From: Armigeres subalbatus | Taxonomy: Eukaryota > Arthropoda > Insecta > Diptera > Culicidae | Assembly (NCBI RefSeq): GCF_024139115.2 | Contig: NC_085140.1 | Coordinates: 462,861,506-462,925,505, forward strand | Length of the DNA stretch: 64,000 bases | Direction: 5' to 3' | Shown here: piece after piece, positions 56,555-64,000 of the stretch | Layout of the letters: every line of letters starts with the position of its first letter | Numbering within the stretch: position 1 is the first letter of the stretch | Notes under the pieces: model-generated | Databases searched by the model: none | What the model was told of the DNA's origin: nothing | What the model saw: only the letters and a program-made list of their open reading frames with translations | Position numbers and translations under genes: made by a program

Positions 56555-57131
56555 TATCTGACAAAAAATGACATTCTGCCGAACGGAACATTGTGCAAAC
56601 GGCATTCCGCTGCTGTTGCCGGGTACGGATGCGAGTTCTACGATGGATTGAAGTATACGTGCTTTTTATGCCAGAAGGAAGGACATTTTAAGGATTCCTG
56701 TCCACAGCGAGTAGCAAAGAAGAAGATTAGTATGTAGTGACAAACCGGTAATATCGTACGCCACGATTGCCGCTGGGAAGCAAGAAGGGAAGTGCAAGAG
56801 GGAACCAATAGAAATCCGGAGCAACTATATATTTTAGAGGATACCTACGATCATGTGAAGAATTTGCGACGGCAAAAAGATACGGTAACATTGTAAGACG
56901 TGGCAAAAGCTATCCAGGAGGCGATAATACCACAGGCGAGTCAGCGGCGGGCTCAATTTGCTGCTTCAGGGTCAGGTTAGGTCAGGTAGCTCAGTCTCTC
57001 GCCCGAAGAAAAAATGTGCTAGAAAAACACTGTGTTAACTATTAATAATTTCATTTTTCAATGTTATTAGATTTGCTCTCGGCTCCGTAGAGTTTTTAGT
57101 TAAACAAATGAGCCTTCAAATAAACAAACTG
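56555..57131 (+). pseudogene. gag-like ORF1 piece and 3' tail of an I-type retrotransposon (internally deleted)
   Basis: The frame to 56737 contains a CCHC knuckle, CFLCQKEGHFKDSC, preceded by ILPNGTLCKRHSAAVAGYGC. After stops and frameshifts the sequence ends at 57085-57131 with the same 3' end as the I-type element at 25340-25387 (CTCGGCTCCGTAG, TGAGCCTTCAAATAAACAAA, then A's). ORF2 is missing altogether, so this is an internally deleted, non-coding copy. Confidence 0.6.
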
Positions 57132-57568
57132 AAAAAAAAATACATTCCACGAAATACTGGTCGGACTCGATTATCCGGGGTTCGATTATCCGGAATTTTA
57201 GACTCAATTATCCAGAGTATTTTTTTTCTTCGATTTTTTTTAATTTCAAAAATATAATATACAATATGATTATTTTAACAATATGGGACGTATCTAGGTT
57301 GTAGGAGGGGGTTGAAAAAGTTTTTTTTTTTGTATATTGAAATTTGATCATAGGCTTGTATATCAAATTTATTAATTCAAATGAATTGCTGTTGCTGTTT
57401 GTTAATCAAGTTGATGTGATATTGTTTTTGCCTTTCTCGTACAACTAAGTTGTACCGAAAGGCTATCATTTGACTCCAAAATCGAACTTTTGATAGAAGT
57501 CCCGGAGACCCATAGTGTTATATACCATTCGACTCAGCTCGACGAGCTGAACAAATGTCTGTCTGTCC

Positions 57569-57611
57569 GTGTGTGCGTGTGTGTGTGTATGTGTGTGCGT
57601 GTGTGTGTGCA
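57569..57611 (+). repeat. (TG)n microsatellite, interrupted
   Basis: GTGTG runs broken by GC and TA steps. Confidence 0.9.
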
Positions 57612-58053
57612 CAAAATGCCATAAAAAACATTAGCCAAATTTTCACATAGAAACTCTTAACCGATTTTCTTGCAACAAGTTGCATCCGACAGAGACTAAG
57701 ACGCTGTTGATCACTATTGAATTTCATAATAATTACAAATTGCAAAAAATAGATAATATTTAAATAGTGATGAGATATAGTCACATAGAACAATAATGTG
57801 TTATGAAAAATGCCTTGCATCTATGAATATTTTATCAGTGGCTTCCCATTAAGAGTTTCATCGTACTATAAAGATGCTCTTGTTCACGCATTTAGGCGTA
57901 AGTATGCTCTTCGTTCAGTTTCATAGTACTATGAAATTGTCCGAAAGTCAAAATTCGAACATAGGAAATTCGAGAAACTTTTGGCAGCGCCATCTGTCGT
58001 CTACTAGTGTAAATTTCCTATCACAACATTAGACGGTGTAACTGTTTTGCCTT

Positions 58054-58382
58054 CACGCTAAAAATGAACTACTCAAAATTGAGTCGAATCCGACTCATTT
58101 TCATGAAAAACGGGACAACTCAAAATTTGAGTAAAAGATACTACTTCAATAAAATGATAATTTCGCGAAAGTTAAGCTTGGCCTTCCATCAATTTTTAAT
58201 ACGACAGATGCGAATCAAGTTTATCTATCTATCTAAGTGCATTTTACGACAAACAGACTCCTAGTTTAAGTGCAATCATCATTTTATTGAAGTAGTATCT
58301 ATTACTCAAATTTTGAGTTGTCCCGTTTTTAATGAAAATGAGTCGGATTTGACTCAATTTTGAGTAGTTCATTTTTAGCGTG
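58054..58382. mobile_element. 329-bp palindromic element with CACGCTAAAAATGAAC ends
   Basis: Arms of about 107 bp: CACGCTAAAAATGAACTACT and its complement at the right end; inside, ATTGAGTCGAATCCGACTCA and ATGAGTCGGATTTGACTCAA. The TSD is not clear. Confidence 0.75.
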
Positions 58383-58450
58383 TTTCTTGTACATCATCGA
58401 GGTGTAAGCGTAAAAGCTACATTTATTACCTTTTTGCGAGAGAAAGGCAT

Positions 58451-59613
58451 GATCACCGCTAGGTGGATTAATCTGGGTTTTTATACTTATACTGAAATGT
58501 TAATTAGGTTTAGCGTTCATTTAGATGTCCCTGGCTAAGTTGTTGGTAATCGTGATGTGATGTTTTGATGTATAAAAAAATAAAATAAGATGATGTATTC
58601 AATTAGTTAGGAATCTTTAAAAATATTAAGTTATTCAATAAGACTATAGTTTGTCAGATGGATTAATTCAAATAAATAAATAAATAAATAAATACTTTTC
58701 TATGGGAACATTAATGCTATCAGAGAAATATTTCCTTATGTAAATGGTTCGTTAGAATATTTAGAAAATTGTCGCCCACGCACTTTTACTCTAGCATGTT
58801 TTGTTGTTTCAAACATGCCGTCAAAACAGGCATTGTATTTTTTTTTTCAAGCGAACAAAGGTCATGGGAAAATCACACGGTTGACAATTTTGAACGTGAA
58901 AATATTGCGAAAACTGATAAAGGATTTTAATTAGACCGAGCTCCATTGTATTCAAGGGTGATTGGAAGGCCAAAGACACGAAGAAACTCATCAATAGCAT
59001 CAGAAGCATCATCCGGCGATGGCTGCCGTCCGACGTCCAACCTGCAAAATTAAACTACGCCGTGCGGCCACGGACCATATGTTATTGTTCATTAATCTAA
59101 GTTTAAAGACTAAGAACAACTCTTTGTATAACGTATATCAGATTGAACTGTACCTCTTTGTAGTTTTCTTTCCGAGCCATTCTTTTCATTCCCGCTGTTT
59201 AGTGGCCACCCGTTAGTTAGTTTTCAGTCTTCTACAGCTGGTCGAAAGCGGTGTTTCTGTCTTCTTTTTTTTAAGTTACCAAAGTTCAATCAAACTGTTT
59301 TTTCATATGGTGCATGTCCTTCTTGATGTATAGAATATAATGGCATAGGTCCTAGGTCATCAAAAATAAATGCCAGGGGCTTGTTTGAAAAAGTTCGTTT
59401 TATTTGAAGTTACACATATAGATCTTAAGGCCTTACTCCAGAGATTTCTTGAATGACCGAGAACCTAAGCGGCAAACCCATCATGTTCTATTTAAAACAA
59501 AGGGCAAGTTTCATATTTTGAACTGTCCGATCGATCTTTGGTTAGGTGTGTAGCCTCACTCCAAGCATTTCTTGGATGATCGAAAACTTATGCTTTTAAC
59601 ACAATGTATTCTT
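58451..59613. other. No gene; (AAAT)n at 58670-58694
   Basis: A short AAAT microsatellite and AT-rich DNA. Phrases around ATTTCTTGRATGAYCG recur at 59442-59457, 59566-59581 and 60541-60556, so there may be loose repeats of about 100-120 bp. Confidence 0.4.
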
Positions 59614-60453
59614 CACGCATAGAAATTTTGTTACGTTGATTCAACAAATTGGTTTGTTGAATTCAACCATAACTGTTTGTTACAATGAAAATCAAAATTT
59701 GTAATGTCAACTAACCAATTTTGTTGATGTAGCCATAAACCATGTTTATTTTTTCAAATTGTTTTGTTGATATTATATGTCAAAGAAAGCCAATATGGCT
59801 GCTAACAGCGTACCATAAATTTGTGCGTGCCATATCAGTTGCAGTGGGAAAAACGATTCCACTCTAGTGAAAAACAACATGGAAGGAAAAAACCGAAAGT
59901 GGAATCAATTTCATATGGAATATTTTTATATGTTGAAGTAAGTATTTCTTTAAAAATAAAGCTAAATATTTAATATTTATATAAATATAAATGTTCCACC
60001 TTTTAGCAAATGTCTCAGATTTATCCCGGTTTATTCTCATCAGACAAATGTAAAAAATATGGTTGAGGCCCTATTGAAATGGACGAGGAAATGGATACGC
60101 GATCTAAAAACAAGGGTTATTTATAAAAGCATGAACATAGTTTGCAAATAAAAATTGAAAAATATTGCATTGTAAAATATTTGTGTTTTTGTAACTTAAC
60201 CTCAAATGTAAAGAAAAAATATTGGCAACTCTACAAAATATATAGTGGTTTTAACAAACACGTTTGTTAAACTAATAAAAATATTGTTAAAACGACAAAA
60301 CGTCAAAATAAAATTAAAAACTATCATGATTGTTAGAACAACAAACATATTGGGTTGAATTCAACAAAAATGTTTGTAAGCCCTGAGATAACAAACATGT
60401 TTGTCGATTTTGACCCTTTATTTTGTAGAATTTACAATTTATTTCTGTGCGTG
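59614..60453. mobile_element. 840-bp inverted-repeat element with an internal two-exon mini-gene
   Basis: The left end CACGCATAGAAATTTTG and the complement of the right end (CACGCACAGAAATAAATTG) match. Next to both ends are palindromic TTGTTGAATTCAACAAA-type blocks (59647-59670, 60350-60372) and further ACAAACAT/TGTTTGT motifs. The inner 59.8-60.15 kb holds a spliced frame. The TSD is unclear. Confidence 0.55.
59879..60151 (+). CDS. Putative two-exon small gene, 67 codons, unknown product
   Basis: Exon 1 is 59879-59937, starting ATGGAAGGAAAA. A 69-bp intron (59938-60006) has a strong GTAAGT donor, an AT-rich body and a TTCCACCTTTTAG acceptor. Exon 2 is 60007-60151 and ends at TAA. Splicing joins codon 20 across the junction (AA|C) and leaves one unbroken frame. 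Intron length and signals suit dipteran genes. An arthropod initiator-like TCAGTT lies at about 59836, and AATAAA overlaps the stop (60147-60152). The product would be basic and rich in K, W and R (EGKNRKWNQFH; KWTRKWIRDLKTR), with no signal peptide or known domain that I see. It may be a remnant of a transposase or DNA-binding protein of the surrounding element. Chance is not excluded: both exons are short. Confidence 0.4.
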
Positions 60454-60682
60454 TTTACATCGAAAAGAGCATGTACCATATTTAAAATAGTCCAATTGAT
60501 CTTTAGTTACGCGTGTAGATCTTTAGGCATCTTACTCCTGGGATTTCTTGGATGACCATGAATCCATTCATAAAATTCTTTATTAGGGGTAGTCTCCACA
60601 CCACTGTTTTCTTCTCTCGTCTCCCTTTTCGCTTTTCAATTCTCAATTCTTAAATTTCATTTGCTCGTTCTTCCTTCTTCTG

Positions 60683-60958
60683 CTTCTTCTTTTTACATCC
60701 CCACACTGGGACAGAGCCGCCTCGCAGCTTTAAGCATTAAGCACTTCCACAGTTGTTAACTACGAGGTTTCTAAGCCAGGTTACCATCTTTGCATTTGTA
60801 TATCATGAGGCTAACCACGATGATACTTTCATGCCCAGGGAAGTCGAGATAATTTCCAACCCGAAAATTACCTAGACCGGCACCGGGAATCGAACCCAGC
60901 CACCCTCAGCATGATCTTGCTTTGTAGCCGCGTGTCTTACCTAACGGCTAAGGAGGGC
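60683..60958 (-). repeat. Feilai-like SINE
   Basis: Minus copy from a CTTCTTCTTTTTACATCC tail to the CTAACGGCTAAGGAGGG head. The TATTGGCAT block near the tail is missing, and the TSD is not clear because both flanks are pyrimidine-rich. Confidence 0.85.
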
Positions 60959-61738
60959 CTCACTTCCTGCTTCCCTCTAATTTTTTTCCCTGCCCTTCTC
61001 ACGTATCGTTCCTACTTCTCACACTCCATTCATTGTTTCATACATTACACTTCTTGCTTGTCACATCTCATTCTCCAAGTGTCTCGCTTATTACTTCTCA
61101 TATTTTACTTCTTGCTTCTAACTTTTCACTTATCTCATCTCATGTCTTACTTCTTACTGCTTACGTTACGCGTACCGAATTTTCAGTTCTCATTTCTCTC
61201 TTCCCATGCCCAATTCCTTATTTACAATTCTCGATTGATAATGAAATTATTGATTTCCTTTTAGTGGACTTATCGATTCCTATTTCTCCATTGTTGTTTC
61301 TCTCTTCTCATGGGACTCATAACTTCTCATTAGTCACTTTTCAGTGTTGCTTTAACTTTGCAGGTCTTACTTTTTAACTAAGTTGACTGTTTAGTTACTA
61401 AGTTAACTATTTATTAACATAGCAGAATCTTTTTTCTTCTAGACATAATTGTCAGGTTATTGAGAAAATGTTTTATTATGTTTAAACTAATTTTATTTGC
61501 TAATTATCTAATACATGCATTCATCCCTTAGACTAGGTGTTCCGTGTTTTATTGAGAAAATGTTTTTATCTAAAGTGAAAAACCTTACGGCAACGAGTAA
61601 ACAAGGTGTTAAACATGAAATTCCGAAATGTACGCTATTCTACGCTGAAATGATTTTTTTCCATAAAAATTTGTTTCAAAGTGGAATGCAATACAATCCA
61701 CGTCACTTAATGCAAACTTTTGTTCCTTCCTATCTTTT
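60959..61738. other. Pyrimidine-rich repetitive stretch, then no gene
   Basis: 60959-61380 is dominated by CTTCTCA/CTTACTTCT phrases, similar to the palindromic region at 27776-28531 but on one strand only. This gives artefactual frames rich in S, L and H. 61380-61738 has nothing recognisable. Confidence 0.5.
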
Positions 61739-61757
61739 CCTACACAAATATATTCTT

Positions 61758-62031
61758 CTTTTCTTATTATTGGCATTACATCCCCACACTGGGAAAGAGC
61801 CGCCTCGCAGCTTAGTGCTCATTAAGTACTTCCACAGATATTAACTGCGAGGTTTCTACGCCAAGCTACCATTTTTGCATTCGTATATCATGAGGCTAGC
61901 ACGATGATACTTTTATGCCAAGGGAAGTCGAGACAAAAAATTGCCTAGACTGGCACCGGGAATCGAACCCAGCCACCCTCAGCATGGTCGTGCTTTGTAG
62001 CCGCGCGTCTTACCGCACGGCTAAGGAGGGC
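61758..62031 (-). repeat. Feilai-like SINE, long TSD
   Basis: Minus copy bracketed by TACACAAATATATTCTT at 61741-61757 and 62034-62050. The exact TSD length is ambiguous by a few bases, as the SINE ends share CC and TTCTT. A short deletion is present in the body near 61935. Confidence 0.88.
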
Positions 62032-62050
62032 CCTACACAAATATATTCTT

Positions 62051-64000
62051 TCCAATTTTGTGAATGTTCATTTCAGCCAGCATTGTTCCCACTGTTTCTG
62101 CAAATTGAAATCACTGTGATCGGCTCTGATTTGCTCTCGGTGTGTCAGCTTCTTGCAATCAAACGAGACACTATCATGCGAGGGGTTCCTCGGTTTGCAG
62201 CTCTCACTTTTATTCCCCGACAGCCACCCGCTATTGCTTCCGATATGCGCACCATTATCGTAAATGTTTGATAGAAATATCATAAAGTAGCAAATATCAA
62301 TAAATCTACTCTATTCTGCAGGGATTACCGTTCTGACAGTTTCTACATTTCATACAGAAGCAAGTACAAAAGAGGACGACACATCTCGTGTTTTTTGCTC
62401 TTTCTTCATTGCTGCTGACCACCGCAGAGAGTTGGCCTTTTAATATGGAGCTGAGTCCCTTTCGGTGGGTTCGCAGAGGAAAAAATTTGCCCTTGGCTCA
62501 ATTCGGTAGCGGTGCGAATCGTGATCAAATCGAATTTTTCGCCTCACGACAGGAGTCGATGGGTTTTCAATGGACAAATGGTCATAATTTATAATTTCTG
62601 TCCATCTCCAGCCGAACGGCGGACTTTACGTGTTTCCTTCTTGCGAGGAAATAACTCGTGCCAATCACTTGCGCGCGGGACCAGCTGAACCTTTATTGGA
62701 ATCGAACCGAACCGGGAAGAGAGTGCAGTGCTCAGAACTTGTCCAGCTGTAACTCAAGTTGAAGTTGAAATCGAAACCTGTAATACAAGAGTTATGGACA
62801 GCTACGGCGAACGAACGCATTGAGCCTTAATGTTTAATGCATATACGTGAGCATGGTCAGCAGAAGTGGGTTGTCATTGAACTGGGGGTGGAAACAGGCG
62901 GAGGACGATAGTGTGCAGTGAACATGATTCATCAATTTACCGCTCTTTTGATGATGAAAATATGAGAAGCGAACAACCCCAACTGTGTGATAGAGGAAAA
63001 AAAAATCTGCTCACCCGGGAAGATTGCAGAAATTATGCCCTAAGGAAATGTGCCCTTCGACCATAATGAGAAGGAGTAGACGGACAAAGGGGGATAAATT
63101 TATCAATTGGAAAATTTGCTAATTTCTCCCTTCCTCACATCTAGTAACTTAAGCCTGACAATTAGAAACTGTTATATTTTCTTGGTTCGTTGGTAATCAA
63201 CGTCAATTATGTAGCGTTTTGTTTGCCTGTCAGGAATTGATTGTCGATGATATTTTTCGTCGGAAATTAATGATTAATGATTGATGTGTGTATGCAAACC
63301 CGAATATTAGTTCTCATTTGGAACCAGCAATATTTTATTGAAATGTTTTATATGCTTTTCCCGACATTGTTGTTTGATCCTGCACTTGTTCAATTGATTA
63401 AAATCGCCTGTTTTTCCTATAGTTCAATTTGTCCTCAATTAACTTGCACTGCAATTTTTATATAAACAGATTTCGAACTACTTCGCTTGCTAGGGTAACG
63501 AGAGGTTATGTTAGCCCTAGACGTAACGTTGAATCATCACGCAAATTAATCAATAATTCAGCGATAATACATCGTTTTGTAGAAAGATATTTTTTGTGTA
63601 TCAGATTGTCACACCCAGACAAAATTTAAGAACCAACCAATCTCGTTCATGCATTCCCAACACGGACATCAGATCGATGTAAATTACGGGCTTTTTGGTC
63701 CACCGCAAGATTTTTTTTATGTAAAAAACGAACAGTGGGTAATGTCTGTGACATAACCGCTAAGTGGACGTAGGACTTGACCATGCCTTTAAGATACACA
63801 ATATGTCCAAATTTCTCATATCAACTATTTTGGATAAATAATCGGCGTTGCATACCATTCCTTGGCAAAATCTTCTCATCAAACCGACACAGAAATCAAA
63901 TCTATCTCGAACAAAAATCATCAAAAACAATTCAGGAAGTATCTGTCCGGTCACGGAATATTAGCCTCGACAGTGGCAACCTTCCCACTGAAGGACTGCC
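62051..64000. other. No recognisable gene
   Basis: Frames of 60-70 codons only. The segment 62330-62800 is less AT-rich, but shows no domain or splice-supported model. Confidence 0.35.

Larger units (their letters stand above)
57425..58450. mobile_element. TTTCTCGTACAA-family repeat with an inserted hairpin element
   Basis: It starts TTTTTGCCTTTCTCGTACAA and ends near GCGAGAGAAAGGCAT. Its left 90 bp matches the reverse of 46760-46850. It contains a (TG)n microsatellite at 57569-57611 and a 329-bp palindromic element at 58054-58382. Confidence 0.6.

Noticed and set aside
60911..61377. Two 114-117-codon frames rich in S, L and H with apparent membrane segments
   Set aside because: They are translations of a CTTCTCA-rich pyrimidine tract and part of a Feilai SINE.

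Overview
This window reads as repeat-dominated nuclear DNA from a mosquito, most likely Aedes (A. albopictus or A. aegypti). The main marker is about ten copies of a tRNA-headed SINE that matches what I know of the Aedes family Feilai. Jockey-, RTE- and I-type non-LTR retrotransposons and many short inverted-repeat elements agree with this. I found no exon of a conserved host gene, so the window is probably intergenic or deep inside a long intron. All element names come from recognition by eye, not from a database search.

Layout. 1-290: 3' end of an RTE-like element. 2046-6545 (minus): a decayed Jockey-clade element with gag zinc knuckles, endonuclease and RT, broken by two Feilai copies and a 91-bp MITE. 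9035-11590: another non-LTR fragment carrying three insertions, one of which carries a fourth. 12946-13740: a 24-bp minisatellite. 21450-25636: a foldback element holding a hAT-like MITE, a 34-bp retroposed scrap and a 1.65-kb 5'-truncated I-type element with an intact RNase H frame. 26290-28875: a second foldback element built on 17-bp repeats. 33067-36808: a nearly full-length RTE-like element with a 15-bp target-site duplication (TSD), broken by a MITE, a Feilai copy and frameshifts. 38.8-46.6 kb: SINEs and MITEs. 48276-49010: a tandem array with ~180-bp units. 53.7-58.4 kb: a second cluster of MITEs and SINEs. 59614-60453: an inverted-repeat element that appears to hold a small two-exon gene. 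60.7-62.0 kb: two more Feilai copies. The stretches between show no recognisable gene.

The most interesting signals are two. The first is a short, self-complementary retroposon present in about ten copies. Four copies have TSDs of 12-16 bp, the 5' ends vary while the 3' end is constant, and a central stem-loop shows compensatory base changes. This looks like retroposition rather than MITE transposition. The second is the 59.9-60.15 kb mini-gene: GTAAGT...TTTTAG splicing joins two short exons into one 67-codon frame that ends on an AATAAA. Many nested insertions can be dated relative to one another, because TSDs and empty sites within the window show their exact ends.
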